DNA from: Bryobacterales bacterium
Lineage (GTDB): Bacteria; Acidobacteriota; Terriglobia; Bryobacterales; Bryobacteraceae
Direction of reading: 5' to 3'
Assembly (NCBI GenBank): GCA_016789905.1
Contig: JAEUQC010000167.1
Span: 1 to 64,000, forward strand
DNA: 64,000 bases
Below the pieces are notes generated by a model. That model did no database searches and had not been told where the DNA came from. It was given only the letters and a program-made list of their open reading frames with translations. The stretch's first letter is position 1. Every line of letters begins with the position of its first letter. Made by a program: the position numbers and the translations under genes. Of the stretch, positions 27,233 through 37,035 are shown in pieces.

Positions 27233-28674
27233 CGTTGGCTCCAGCGGGAGCGGGCAGCTACCGGTGCCGGATTTGGTGCGGGCGCTGCCGCCCCCAGCAC
27301 TGCAAGGGCCGCTTCCAGTTCCGCGTCGCTCAAATCATTATTCGGAACGTAGTGGAATTCCTTCAAGAATCCGGTGTGGAGGTCGCCGGCCTGAAATCTG
27401 GCATCCGCGAGTAGCTGACGGAAAAAGCCGACGTTGTTGGCGATGCCAAGGATTTCCGTTTCCCGCAGCGCGCGGCTCATGCGGGCGATGGCGCGTGGAC
27501 GGTCCTGTGCCCAAACACAGAGCTTGGCCAGCAGCGGGTCATACTCCATGGGGACGTTCCACCCTTCGTACACGCCATTGTCGAGCCGGATGCCAGGCCC
27601 GGCCGGAAGCCGCAGCCGCTCAATGCGCCCAGGGGAAGGGAGGTACTCGTTTGCCGGGTCTTCGGCGTAGAGCCGGCATTGTATGGCCGCGCCGCGCAGG
27701 ACTACATCCGCCTGTCGAACAGGGAGCGTGCCCCCGAATGCCACATCCAATTGCATCTGCACCAGGTCGAGAGATGTGACCAGTTCGGTTACGGGATGCT
27801 CCACCTGCAGCCGCGTATTCATCTCCAGGAAGTAGAAATTGCGGTCGGTATCCACCAGGAACTCCGCCGTGCCGGCGTTGGTATACCCAGCGGCGCGGGC
27901 CACTCGCAGCGCTGCTTCGCCCATCGCCGCCCGCATCTCCGGATAGCGCTCCACCAGCGGAGACGGACACTCTTCGATGACTTTCTGGTGCCGGCGCTGA
28001 ATAGAACATTCCCGTTCGCCCAAATGGACTAAATTCCCGTGGTTGTCGCCGAATACCTGAATCTCGATATGGCGAGGCTGGATGAGCGCCTTCTCAATGT
28101 ACACTTCGGCTGAGCCGAAACTGCTGGCGGCTTCTCCGGCGGCGCCGCGGACCGCGCTTTCTAATTCGCTTTCCGTCTCCACCAGGCGCATTCCTTTTCC
28201 GCCGCCGCCGGCCGCGGCTTTGATCAGTACGGGGTATCCAATGATTCGTGACACGCGTTTGGCGTCTTCGATGCTGGTGACTGGGCCATCGGTGCCCGGA
28301 ACAATCGGAGCGCCGGCACACTGCGCCGCTTGGCGCGCGGCGGTTTTGGAACCTAGCGCGCGGATGGCCGCGGCGGTTGGACCGATAAAGACAACGCAGG
28401 CCTCGGCGCAAAGCGCGGCGAATTCGGCGTTCTCGCTCAGAAATCCATAGCCGGGATGGATCGCCACCGCGCCGGAGCGCCGCACGGCCTCCAGAATAGA
28501 GCGCGCGTTGAGGTAGGAATCCACCTCGATCGCCTCGTCGGCGTGCGCCAAATGGTGGGAACGCCGGTCTACTGCCGTGAATATCGCAACTGGGCTGAAC
28601 CCGGCTTCCCGGATGCCGCGCTGCAGGCGAACCGCAATTTCACCACGATTGGCGACGAGGATCTTTTCCTTCAT
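27229..28674 (-). CDS. biotin carboxylase, acyl-CoA carboxylase type
   Basis: A 481-residue ATP-grasp enzyme that carboxylates biotin using bicarbonate and ATP. Signature segments are ILVANRGEIAVRL, AIHPGYGFLSENAEFA, the glycine-rich loop KAAAGGGGKGMR, GERECSIQRRHQK, and FLEMNTRLQVEHPVTE with catalytic residues. The C-terminal biotin-carboxylase domain ends near residue 440 and is followed by a Pro/Ala-rich tail. It makes a pair with the overlapping biotin carrier. The acyl-CoA substrate (acetyl-, propionyl- or methylcrotonyl-) cannot be told without the carboxyltransferase. It is divergent from the Fur-family gene across 39 bases. Confidence 0.92.
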   Translation of the reverse strand: MKEKILVANRGEIAVRLQRGIREAGFSPVAIFTAVDRRSHHLAHADEAIEVDSYLNARSILEAVRRSGAVAIHPGYGFLSENAEFAALCAEACVVFIGPTAAAIRALGSKTAARQAAQCAGAPIVPGTDGPVTSIEDAKRVSRIIGYPVLIKAAAGGGGKGMRLVETESELESAVRGAAGEAASSFGSAEVYIEKALIQPRHIEIQVFGDNHGNLVHLGERECSIQRRHQKVIEECPSPLVERYPEMRAAMGEAALRVARAAGYTNAGTAEFLVDTDRNFYFLEMNTRLQVEHPVTELVTSLDLVQMQLDVAFGGTLPVRQADVVLRGAAIQCRLYAEDPANEYLPSPGRIERLRLPAGPGIRLDNGVYEGWNVPMEYDPLLAKLCVWAQDRPRAIARMSRALRETEILGIANNVGFFRQLLADARFQAGDLHTGFLKEFHYVPNNDLSDAELEAALAVLGAAAPAPNPAPVAARSRWSQR

Positions 28675-28713
28675 TGGCTTTTCGATTTTAGCAGGCGTTG
28701 TTTTGCTACATTG

Positions 28714-29187
28714 ATGGAAGCGATGCCGGTACAGACAACAAAAGGTTCACTGAAACAGCGCGGGGTCCGCATGACCCGGCAACGCCAGATTCTGCTGGAC
28801 CTGATTGACAAGTCGGGCAAACATCTCGATGCCGAAAGCCTGTTTACCCTGGCGCGGGAGAAAGATCCAAAGCTGAACCGGGTAACGGTCTATCGAACTC
28901 TCAAGATGTTGAAGTTCGAAGGGCTGGTGGACGAACTCGATCTATTGCATCATGGCGGGGACCAACACTACTACGAAACGCGCATGAAGCGCGAGCACGC
29001 CCATGTTGTTTGTCTGCAATGCGGGAAAATTGAGGAGTATTTTGGCGAACCCCTCAGCCTCATTCGCCGCCAGGTGCAGGAGACGTTCGGCTTTCAGATC
29101 CTGCTTGTTCGCACCGAGATCGGCGGCTACTGCGCGAACTGTCAAATCACGCGCGATCAGGAGTTACGCGAAGCGGCTGGAGAATGA
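28714..29187 (+). CDS. Fur-family metal-responsive transcription regulator
   Basis: A 157-residue winged-helix repressor. The DNA-binding part contains GVRMTRQRQILLDLIDKSGKHLDAESLF and VTVYRTLKMLKFEGLVDEL. Zinc sites are present: HAHVVCLQCGKI and the C-terminal CANC pair. The exact member (Fur, Zur, PerR) cannot be assigned; Zur- and PerR-like proteins also keep these Cys pairs. The start is ATG at 28714, or ATG at 28723 with a GGAAG nearby. Its stop overlaps the ATG of the phosphatase gene (ATGA), so regulator and phosphatase are translationally coupled. Confidence 0.92.
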   Translation: MEAMPVQTTKGSLKQRGVRMTRQRQILLDLIDKSGKHLDAESLFTLAREKDPKLNRVTVYRTLKMLKFEGLVDELDLLHHGGDQHYYETRMKREHAHVVCLQCGKIEEYFGEPLSLIRRQVQETFGFQILLVRTEIGGYCANCQITRDQELREAAGE

Positions 29188-30797
29188 AGCAAGCGGCGCT
29201 GGAAGTTAAGCCTCCCGGGTCCGCTTCGTTCCGAATGCCGCTGGATCCGCTGCCATTCCGCATCGGCCGAAGCCCAGAGAACCATTTGGTGCTGCGGGAC
29301 AATCGGGCCTCCCGTTCCCACGCCGTTATTCGCCGCGACGGGCCGGACTTACTGGTGGAAGATGTGGGCTCGCGCAATGGCATTGATGTCAACGGCGTGA
29401 AGGAGATATCGTGCGTGTTGCGGCACGGCGATGTTATTCGTTTCGGTGTTGACGATTCCTACGAACTTACTTTCCTAAAAGAAGATCCGCCCGCCGCGGT
29501 GACGCAAGCCCATCAGGGCGGCTTGCGTAAATTGCGGTCCATGCTAGAGGTGGCGCGTTCGCTTCAGAACGCGCTTTCTATTGACCAGGTCCTGACCTCG
29601 GTCGTGGACGCGGCGCTGGAAATCACTAACTGTGATCGGGGATTTTTGCTGCTCACGGCCGCCGAAGGTCTCGATATCCGCATCGCCCGGCAGTCCGGCG
29701 GACGCGCGTTGAAGGAGGACTTGGGCATTCCCGCGAAGGTGCTCCACCAGGCGTTGCGCAGTCGCAGTGAACTGTTGAGTATGCGGTTTGACTCCGGCGT
29801 GAGCGGGTTGGACTCGTCGATACTCAGCCTCGCCGTCCGCAGTGTGGTCTGCGTGCCGCTTATCAAAGTGCGCGCGGGGGATCTTTCGGAAACCGCGCTC
29901 GTTGGCACCATCGCCGATACGATTGGTTTGCTGTATCTGGATTCGCGCTCGCATCACGCCGAACTCACCACGACCAGCCGGGACCTTGTGCAGTCGCTGG
30001 CGATTGAAGCGTCATTCGTATTGGAGAACGCGCGGCTCTTGGAAGAAGAACGGACGAAGCAGAAGATGGAGCAGGAGTTGCGCATTGCGCAGACCATCCA
30101 GCAGGATCTGCTTCCCGAAGCAGAGCAGTACCCACGCACCGGGTGGCTGCGCGCGGCCGGTCTATCCATTCCCAGCCGCCTGGTGGGCGGGGACTATTTT
30201 GACATCCTGCCTGCTGGCGATAGCCGGTTTGATATTGTGATGGCAGACGTTTCCGGCAAAGGCGTGAGTTCCGCATTGCTCGCGAGCCTTCTGCAGGGAG
30301 CGTTCGTGATATCGACGGCAGAACAGATTCCGCCAGCCGTCATCTTGGACCGCTTGAACCGCTTCCTGCTCGGCCGGACAAGCGGGGAGAAATATGCGAC
30401 GGTTTTCCTGGCATCCATCTACCGGGACGCGCCAATGCAGTGGGCTAACGCCGGACACTGTTCTCCGCTGGTGGTGCGCACTGACGGGCAGGTGTTTGAC
30501 CTTGCACCCACCGGGATGCCTGTTGGCATGCTGGATATCGGCGCCTGGAAGGACGCGGCGCTGCAACTGGAGCGGGGCGACCTGCTGGTGCTCTACACCG
30601 ATGGCGTCTCGGAGGCGATGAATGCGCGGCGGGAAATGTATGGCGTGGAGCGGCTGGTGGCTTCCCTGCGGGCCAATCGCGAGATGGACGTTGCGGATCT
30701 GATTCAGGAAGTGAAGACCGGCATTGCCGCATTTACCGGAGGAGAAGCGCAGCGGGATGATCTAACGCTGCTCATTCTAAGGTATATACCGGACTGA
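29184..30797 (+). CDS. FHA-GAF-PP2C serine/threonine phosphatase (RsbU/SpoIIE-type)
   Basis: A 537-residue cytoplasmic signalling protein. An FHA domain (about 10-90; FRIGRSPENHLVL, RSHAVIRRDG, VGSRNGIDVNG) binds phosphothreonine. A GAF domain (about 120-285) may bind a small ligand. The C-terminal PPM/SpoIIE-like phosphatase (about 330-537) has VGGDYFDIL, VSGKGVSSALLAS, YTDGVSEAMN and QRDDLTLLIL with metal-binding Asp residues. Such proteins usually dephosphorylate an anti-sigma-factor antagonist, or respond to Ser/Thr kinases. No partner antagonist is encoded nearby. It is coupled to the Fur gene and probably shares its promoter. Confidence 0.9.
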   Translation: MKQAALEVKPPGSASFRMPLDPLPFRIGRSPENHLVLRDNRASRSHAVIRRDGPDLLVEDVGSRNGIDVNGVKEISCVLRHGDVIRFGVDDSYELTFLKEDPPAAVTQAHQGGLRKLRSMLEVARSLQNALSIDQVLTSVVDAALEITNCDRGFLLLTAAEGLDIRIARQSGGRALKEDLGIPAKVLHQALRSRSELLSMRFDSGVSGLDSSILSLAVRSVVCVPLIKVRAGDLSETALVGTIADTIGLLYLDSRSHHAELTTTSRDLVQSLAIEASFVLENARLLEEERTKQKMEQELRIAQTIQQDLLPEAEQYPRTGWLRAAGLSIPSRLVGGDYFDILPAGDSRFDIVMADVSGKGVSSALLASLLQGAFVISTAEQIPPAVILDRLNRFLLGRTSGEKYATVFLASIYRDAPMQWANAGHCSPLVVRTDGQVFDLAPTGMPVGMLDIGAWKDAALQLERGDLLVLYTDGVSEAMNARREMYGVERLVASLRANREMDVADLIQEVKTGIAAFTGGEAQRDDLTLLILRYIPD

Positions 30798-30828
30798 CTT
30801 TGGCGCGGTGTCCTCGTACCATTCGGCT

Positions 30829-32013
30829 ATGCCGGGTATTGCGATCCTGTTCGCCGTTGCCGCCCTGACCATTAAGGATGGCGGCGCGGAACTGCGCGAA
30901 GCGTGTGAGGCGGGCGAACCGGTGGTGGCGAAATTGGCGGCGGGAACTCCGGCGACGGTGCGATTTGGCATGAATGGCTGTTACGCGGTGGATGTGCAGG
31001 TGGACGGCAAGGCCGTCAGGGGATTTGTGCCGGGAGAGCAAATTGCTGGCATAGACGTTTGGGAGCAATCCCGCCGCCTCGCGCGGAGCGTTGACGCCCC
31101 TGACAATTCCCGGTTCCCCGCCTCCCAGGGAAAGCCCAGCGGCAGGTCGCCGTGGGACCTGTTGCAGGATAACCGGCCGGGTGAAGCGCTGGAGGCGGCC
31201 GAGCGGGCCCTGATCAATTTTCCAAGGGATCCGCAACTGCTTGCCCTTGCCGGGATCGCCGCATATAGGAACGATATGGGGACACGCGCGATCGGCTTTC
31301 TGAAGGATTCGCTGGCGATTCGCCCCGATCCGGCCGTGCAGCGCGTGCTCGACCAAGCATTGAGGGAGCAGAGCGCCGACAGGACTGGCGAACCTCTTCA
31401 CAGTCCCCGGTTCATTTTCCGTTTTGACGCCGCTGTCATGCCGCGCGACACCGCCCGCGCTTTGCTTGGCGTCTTGGAGCAGGAATTTTCCCGCATCTCG
31501 TTTGAGCTCGGTTGTAGCAACGGGGAGCGACTTGCCGTAATTGCGCAGACGCGTGACGATTACATGCGCTCCACCGGTGCGGCGGAATGGAGCGGCGGAC
31601 AGTTCGATGGCCGCATTCGCGTCGCGCTGTTGGAAGGAGACGCCGGCGGGCCGGTGACACGGCGAGCCCTGGCGCATGAACTGGTTCACGCGTGCCTGGC
31701 TGCCTCCGGGAACTGGCCCGCGTGGCTGCATGAGGGGCTCGCGCAGCGCCTGAGCGGCGAAACACTCAGTGAGCCGAAGCGCGCCGCCATCCGCGCCGCC
31801 GCCAAAGCAAATGGACTCCCGAAGCTTGCCAATCTATCCCAAAGCTGGTCCCGCATGAGTGGCGGCCACGCGGCCATGGCCTATGCCACGTCACTCTACG
31901 CCATCGAACTCTTCTACCAGCATCACGCCGCCTATGGCATTCGCAATCTCCTCCACAATCCTGGCGAATTGGAACGGATCATGACGGACTTGGACCGCCG
32001 TTTCCGCGAATAG
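30829..32013 (+). CDS. peptidase-MA-like metalloprotease with TPR-like region
   Basis: A 394-residue exported protein with hydrophobic N-terminus MPGIAILFAVAALT. The middle contains helical repeats (about 110-175; PWDLLQDNRPGEALEAAERAL). The C-terminal part has the gluzincin motif HELVHACLA followed by WLHEGLAQRLSG, which fits the peptidase MA family with a third ligand Glu in EGLAQ. It may be a surface protease, substrate unknown. I prefer the ATG at 30829 to an upstream GTG (30808), because the signal peptide begins there. It follows the phosphatase gene by about 30 bases. Confidence 0.8.
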   Translation: MPGIAILFAVAALTIKDGGAELREACEAGEPVVAKLAAGTPATVRFGMNGCYAVDVQVDGKAVRGFVPGEQIAGIDVWEQSRRLARSVDAPDNSRFPASQGKPSGRSPWDLLQDNRPGEALEAAERALINFPRDPQLLALAGIAAYRNDMGTRAIGFLKDSLAIRPDPAVQRVLDQALREQSADRTGEPLHSPRFIFRFDAAVMPRDTARALLGVLEQEFSRISFELGCSNGERLAVIAQTRDDYMRSTGAAEWSGGQFDGRIRVALLEGDAGGPVTRRALAHELVHACLAASGNWPAWLHEGLAQRLSGETLSEPKRAAIRAAAKANGLPKLANLSQSWSRMSGGHAAMAYATSLYAIELFYQHHAAYGIRNLLHNPGELERIMTDLDRRFRE

Positions 32014-32038
32014 AGGCGTGTCATACTACGGCAGAAAG

Positions 32039-35000
32039 ATGCCCATTCGGCTTTGTTCTCTCCTGCTGACCGCGGCCGCGCTGGCGGGCCAGTCCGCCAG
32101 TACAAACCTGATTACCACCTTTGCCGGTGTCGATCCTTCCTTCGCTGGCGGGGTTGACCCGCTCAGCGTGCCTCTCCCTCCCGGTCCCTGGGGAAAGCCC
32201 GCCGTCGACTCGGCCGGCAACATCTACTTTTCCCTCACCGGGCAGCACATCGTACTTCGCTTGACGCCGGCGGGCCGCCTGGAGCGCTTTGCCGGCACCG
32301 GCTTCGCTCGATTCGCCGGCGACGGCGGGCGTGCCCTTTCGGCCAGTCTCAACAATCCTCGAGACATTGCTGTTGATAGCCGCGGCAACGTCTACATTGC
32401 CGACAGCGGCAACAAACGCGTCCGACGTGTGCAGCCAACCGGCATCATCGACACCCTGGCCGGCGGAGGCCGCCTGATGCCCGCCACAGCGGGAACCCCA
32501 GCCGCCGACGCCGCGCTGGCGCTCCCCTGGGCCATTGCTATCGACAGTTCCGATAACCTGTACTTCACCGTCGACGAGTTCTCGCTTGCCCGCATGGACG
32601 CGGGCTCAAGTCAACTGCGTCTGTTTGCTGGAATTCCGGGCACGGCCGGTGTCCCCCAGTCGGGGCCGATCTCCAGCGCCCGGTTCCGATTCATCTCGGC
32701 CTTAGCCGCGGACCGCGGTGGAAACCTCTACCTGACCGATGCGCAGGCGATTTCCGTCTCCCGGGTCACGCCCGCCGGACGCCTGGAGGTGTTGACCACC
32801 CGTTCGGCCACCTTCGGCGCCCCGGTCGATGTTACCGTCGATGCCGCTGGCACGGTCTTTTTCGCGCAAGCCGGCTCCCCTGTCATTTGGCGTTTGGCGG
32901 CCGCGAACACTGTGGACATTTTCGCAGGGGATGTAGCGCGAGAGGGCTACACAGCCAGCGGCACCGCGCGCGATAAAGCGCTGTTCGGCGAAGAGCTGCG
33001 CCTGGCCACCGATGGCCGTGGGAATCTGTTTGTTTGTGATCGCCGCAACGGCCGGCTGCGCCGCGTCTCTTCCGTCGTGGACACGCTGGCCGGCGCCAAT
33101 CTTGGGTTTACGGGCGAGGCCGGCCCGGCCACTGCCGCATCGTTCTACGCCCCCGCCTACCTGGCGCAGAGCCGCGCCGGAACATACTATTTCTCCGACA
33201 TCGCCTCCCGGCTTGTCTTCTCTATCGATTCCAAAGGCGTCCTCCGCCGGTTCGCCGGCAACGGCGGGCTGCATGGCGCTTTCGCCGACGGGGCCCCGGC
33301 ACTGGAGAGCGCCTTCGGCGTCCCTTTCGGAATCGCCGTGGATACCGCCGGCAACGTGTACGTGGCCGACGATGATTGCGCCATCCGCCGTTTTGGCGCC
33401 GATGGCGCCGCGCGCCTGCACGCCGGCGTCCCCGGACTTTGCGGCAACGTCTCCGACGGGGCGACTCTGAAAGATGCCCGGTTCGGCCGTCTGCGTGGCC
33501 TGGCGTTCGACGCGAGCGGCAACCTGTTGGTGACCGATATTTCCAATCACAAGGTATGGCGGCTCGGCGTGGATGGCGTTGTCCGAACGTTCGCCGGCAC
33601 AGGCTCTGCTGGTACCACCACCACCACTCTCCCCGCCGTGCAGGCAGCTCTCAATACCCCGCTTGCCGTTGTCACCTCTGCTGACGGCACCGTTTTCATC
33701 GCCGATAGCGCGAACAACCGCGTCGTCCGAGTTGGATCCGAAGGGCGGTTGACAACCGTTGCCGGCGTCGGGCAGCGCGCATCCACCGGGGACAATGGTC
33801 CCGCGGCTTCGGCGGCCGTCAATCAGCCGGCCGGGCTCGCCCTGGACTCCGCCGGCAACCTGTACGTAGCTGAATTGGGCGCCAACCGCGTCCGGCGCAT
33901 TAGCGCCAGCGGCACCATTACTGCCTACGCCGGCGCGGGAACAGCCGGTTTCCGGGGCGATGGCGGCTTCGCCGTTTCCGCGTTGCTGGCCGCGCCGGGC
34001 GGCCTTTTACTCAATTCCGCCGGGGAACTGCTCATCGCTGATCGAGACAACGGCCGCATTCGCCTGGTTCTGAATGGCGCTCCCGCGGTAAGGATCTCCG
34101 TCGCGCCGTTAACCGTAAGTCCCGCTTCCGGGCAGTTAACCGGCGGCGGGACCATCGCCGTCCCCGCGCCAATCACTGGTATCGACTTTGAAACCTCGGT
34201 CCGGAACGCGCCTTGGCTGCGTGTTTCTCCCGTCCGCGGCAAATTACCGGCTGTGCTGACGTATGAGACCAATAGCGCCGGGCTCGCCGCCGGAGAATAC
34301 ACCGGCCAGATCGTAGTGACCGTACCCGCGGCGACGCCCCGCGAGGCCGCCATTCCCATCACTCTCCGCGTCCCGGCGCCGCCTTCCCGGCCGCTCTTAC
34401 TCGGCGGCAATTCGCGAATTGTCCTCTCCGCCCTGCGGGGCTCCTCGGCGCAGCAAAATATCCCCATTTCAAATCCCGGCGCCTCCCCTCTGGTGGTACG
34501 CGCGACGGTCACGCGCGGCGCTTATCTTTCGGTGATCCCCGCCGAACACACGATCCAGCCGGGCCAGACGGCGGCATTTACCCTCACCGCCGCCTCCGGC
34601 GACCTCGCGGCCGGTACCTACCCCGCCGCCGCGACATTCGCCACCGGCGCCACATCGGTCGTCGTCAACGTGGCGTTCAATGTCTCCGCCGCCCGCTCCC
34701 GGATTGCACTATCGCAAACCGGGCTCTCGTTCCAGGCGGTTTCCGGCGGCGCCCTGCCGCTGGCGCAATCCTTCTATGCTTCACCGGCGGAACGGCTGAG
34801 TACATCGGCGACGACGGTAAGCGGAACTCCATGGCTCTCCGCCAGCCTCACCGGAGTGCAAATAACAGTCACTGCAAACCCGAAGGACCTGCCGCCTGGC
34901 GATCACTACGGCCGCGTGGCCGTCTTTGATACGGCCGCGCCAGCCATCCGTCAATTCGTGTCCGTACTATTGCAAGTCTTGCCCGCCGGGTCAGATCCTG

Positions 35001-36409
35001 GTCCGGCCATCTCTACCCCCGCACTATTTTTCACCGTCACCGCCGGGGGCGAGGTTGGCGCGCAGGAAGTTGAATTGACAACGGCTTCCAGCCGCCAAGC
35101 AACTTTTTCCGCCACCGCCGCCACGCAGGACGGGGCGGCGTGGCTCGATGTCTCCCCTTCCGGCGGGGCACTCAGCAGTTCTGCGCCAGCTCGTGTCACA
35201 GTCCAGCCAGACACCGCCGGCCTAGCCCCGGGCATCTACCGGGGAGCGGTTACGCTTCAGTTCGATGATGGCCAGGCGCGCACCGTTTCCATCCTGCTCA
35301 TCGTGAACACCACCGCTTCCACTAGCGCCAAATCCGGCCATCGAGAGGCCTCCAGTTGTTCCAATACCGGGCTGTTTCCGCAGGTGCTTTCTCCCGCCGC
35401 CAATTTCCGGATATCCGTCGGCGAACCTGTCCGCCTGGCCGCCCGCGTCGTTGACGGCTGCGGCAACCTCCATCAACCCGAAAGCGGCGGTTCTGCGGGC
35501 GTCGCCGTCACCGGCGCTGGTACGCAGGTCGTTAACCTCACTCATATTGGCGGGGGCGTGTGGGAGGGGACAGTGACTCCAGGGGCCGTTCAGGCGGCCA
35601 CGACATTTACGTTCCTCGGCCTTTTCTCACGCGGTACGTTCCTGCAGGCCGGCGCTGAAAAGGTGAACGGCGCCATCGTTGCTGCACAGCGTCCCGTGGT
35701 GTTTAACGACAGCCTGACCGACGCGGCGAGCTTTCAATTCGGCGTTCCCGTCGCGCCCGGTACGTTGGTCAGCCTGTTCGGCGCGAATCTGAACGCGGCG
35801 AACGCGCTTCCCAGTGCACTGCCGCTTCCCTCCCGGCTGGACGACGTGGAGGTGCGCCTGAACGATCAGCCGATTCCTTTGCTCTTCGCCGGCCCGGCTC
35901 AGGTGAACGCCCAGATTCCCTATGCGCTGGAGCCTGACGTGGAGTATCAATTGGAAATTCGCCGCGGCACGGCCATCGTCACGCCACAACCGGTGGTGAT
36001 TGCCCAGTCGCGCCCCGGTGTGTTCACTGTGGACCAATCCGGCCAAGGCCAGGGACACATCTATCGCGCGCTCCCCGATGGCAGCCAGCGCCTTGCCGAC
36101 GCATCCGGTGCCGCCACCGCCGGAGAGGTACTGATAATCTACTGCAACGGACTTGGCCTAACGAATCCTCCCGCAACGGCCGGGGCCGGGGCTCCCTTCT
36201 CTCCGTTGGCCATAACAGCCAACCCCGTCACGGTCACCATCGGCGATCGCGATGCCACCGTCTTATTTGCCGGGTTGGCGCCGGGTTTCGCGGGCCTTTA
36301 TCAAATTAACGCACAGGTTCCGGCAGGAATCGCGGCGGGTGCCGCCGTACCGGTAGTGCTCACCGTGGCCGGGCAAACGAGTATCCCGGTCACCATAGGC
36401 GTTCGTTAA
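32039..36409 (+). CDS. NHL-repeat secreted protein with BACON-like domains and Solibacter-type C-terminal domain
   Basis: A 1456-residue exported protein. Signal peptide (MPIRLCSLLLTAAALAGQ); then about 670 residues of NHL-type beta-propeller repeats with recurring patterns such as DSAGNLYVAELGANRVRRI and ADSANNRVVRVG; then several Ig-like or BACON-like beta domains (about 690-1110; APWLRVSPVRGKL); and a C-terminal domain (about 1215-1456; VVFNDSLTDAASF, VAPGTLVSLFGANL, AQVNAQIPYAL, ITIYCNGLGL-like region) that matches the Solibacter uncharacterised C-terminal domain TIGR03437. The function is unknown; it may be surface-attached. A GTG at 32018 is an alternative start, but the signal peptide begins at the ATG. 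Confidence 0.9.
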   Translation: MPIRLCSLLLTAAALAGQSASTNLITTFAGVDPSFAGGVDPLSVPLPPGPWGKPAVDSAGNIYFSLTGQHIVLRLTPAGRLERFAGTGFARFAGDGGRALSASLNNPRDIAVDSRGNVYIADSGNKRVRRVQPTGIIDTLAGGGRLMPATAGTPAADAALALPWAIAIDSSDNLYFTVDEFSLARMDAGSSQLRLFAGIPGTAGVPQSGPISSARFRFISALAADRGGNLYLTDAQAISVSRVTPAGRLEVLTTRSATFGAPVDVTVDAAGTVFFAQAGSPVIWRLAAANTVDIFAGDVAREGYTASGTARDKALFGEELRLATDGRGNLFVCDRRNGRLRRVSSVVDTLAGANLGFTGEAGPATAASFYAPAYLAQSRAGTYYFSDIASRLVFSIDSKGVLRRFAGNGGLHGAFADGAPALESAFGVPFGIAVDTAGNVYVADDDCAIRRFGADGAARLHAGVPGLCGNVSDGATLKDARFGRLRGLAFDASGNLLVTDISNHKVWRLGVDGVVRTFAGTGSAGTTTTTLPAVQAALNTPLAVVTSADGTVFIADSANNRVVRVGSEGRLTTVAGVGQRASTGDNGPAASAAVNQPAGLALDSAGNLYVAELGANRVRRISASGTITAYAGAGTAGFRGDGGFAVSALLAAPGGLLLNSAGELLIADRDNGRIRLVLNGAPAVRISVAPLTVSPASGQLTGGGTIAVPAPITGIDFETSVRNAPWLRVSPVRGKLPAVLTYETNSAGLAAGEYTGQIVVTVPAATPREAAIPITLRVPAPPSRPLLLGGNSRIVLSALRGSSAQQNIPISNPGASPLVVRATVTRGAYLSVIPAEHTIQPGQTAAFTLTAASGDLAAGTYPAAATFATGATSVVVNVAFNVSAARSRIALSQTGLSFQAVSGGALPLAQSFYASPAERLSTSATTVSGTPWLSASLTGVQITVTANPKDLPPGDHYGRVAVFDTAAPAIRQFVSVLLQVLPAGSDPGPAISTPALFFTVTAGGEVGAQEVELTTASSRQATFSATAATQDGAAWLDVSPSGGALSSSAPARVTVQPDTAGLAPGIYRGAVTLQFDDGQARTVSILLIVNTTASTSAKSGHREASSCSNTGLFPQVLSPAANFRISVGEPVRLAARVVDGCGNLHQPESGGSAGVAVTGAGTQVVNLTHIGGGVWEGTVTPGAVQAATTFTFLGLFSRGTFLQAGAEKVNGAIVAAQRPVVFNDSLTDAASFQFGVPVAPGTLVSLFGANLNAANALPSALPLPSRLDDVEVRLNDQPIPLLFAGPAQVNAQIPYALEPDVEYQLEIRRGTAIVTPQPVVIAQSRPGVFTVDQSGQGQGHIYRALPDGSQRLADASGAATAGEVLIIYCNGLGLTNPPATAGAGAPFSPLAITANPVTVTIGDRDATVLFAGLAPGFAGLYQINAQVPAGIAAGAAVPVVLTVAGQTSIPVTIGVR

Positions 36410-36420
36410 CAAGTGTGACG

Positions 36421-36460
36421 GCAGAATGCGGAAAATTGTCACAGTTTTTCCGCAGCCTGC
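36421..36460. terminator. terminator-like stem-loop between convergent genes
   Basis: TGCGGAAAA (36427-36435) pairs with TTTTCCGCA (36446-36454) around a 10-base loop, and the stem can extend to GCAG/CTGC across a two-base mismatch. It stands between the NHL gene stop and the ybaK gene stop (36535), so it probably ends transcription from either side. No long T tract follows. Confidence 0.45.
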
Positions 36461-36534
36461 GCTTACCTAAGTATGGGCCCGGTCTGAGTTGCGCACCCAA
36501 TTTCGTGACATCTCTCTTGGCGGCTGGTCCCGAT

Positions 36535-37017
36535 TCAGGCAAAGCGGGCAATTTCGCCCGTTTTGCCTTGAACTGCCCGTAGGTAGTCCAACGGCGCCAG
36601 GAACAACTGGACTCCGCGCTGCCCCGCCGAAATCGAGATCGTTTCCCAAAGCTCCACGGTGAAGTCCACATACACCGGGAACTCCTTTTTCGCTCCCAAC
36701 ACCGTCACTCCGCCGCGCACATACCCCGTCAGCGGAGTCACTTCTTTTAGCGGGACCATTTCCACTTTCCGGTCGCCGGTCAACTTCGCCAACGCCTTGA
36801 AATCAAGCTCCATATTGCCCGGAATTACCACAAACGCACAGCCGTTCCGGTCGCCGCGCGTCAACAGCGTCTTGAACACCTGCTCCGGCGGCAGCCCCAC
36901 CTTTTCGGCCACCGTAATCGCGTCCAAGTGCTCTTCATCCACATCGTACTCCCTTACATCAAAAGCAATCTGCATGCCTTCCAGGAGCCGCATCGCGTTC
37001 GTCTTTGTCAGTGCCAA
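36535..37017 (-). CDS. ybaK: Cys-tRNA(Pro)/Cys-tRNA deacylase YbaK
   Basis: A 160-residue YbaK/ProX editing protein that removes wrongly attached amino acids from tRNA(Pro). Family signs are TKTNAMRLLEG near the start, VFKTLLTRGD, VVIPGNMELDFKALAKL with the conserved Lys, and the glycine-rich end of the fold, YVRGGVTVLGAKK. The start is a TTG at 37017, which fits the usual N-terminus of the family; a downstream ATG at 36993 would remove the first helix. It is divergent from the TPR gene across only 18 bases. Confidence 0.92.
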   Translation of the reverse strand: MALTKTNAMRLLEGMQIAFDVREYDVDEEHLDAITVAEKVGLPPEQVFKTLLTRGDRNGCAFVVIPGNMELDFKALAKLTGDRKVEMVPLKEVTPLTGYVRGGVTVLGAKKEFPVYVDFTVELWETISISAGQRGVQLFLAPLDYLRAVQGKTGEIARFA

Positions 37018-37035
37018 GCTACAATTCTAACTGCC

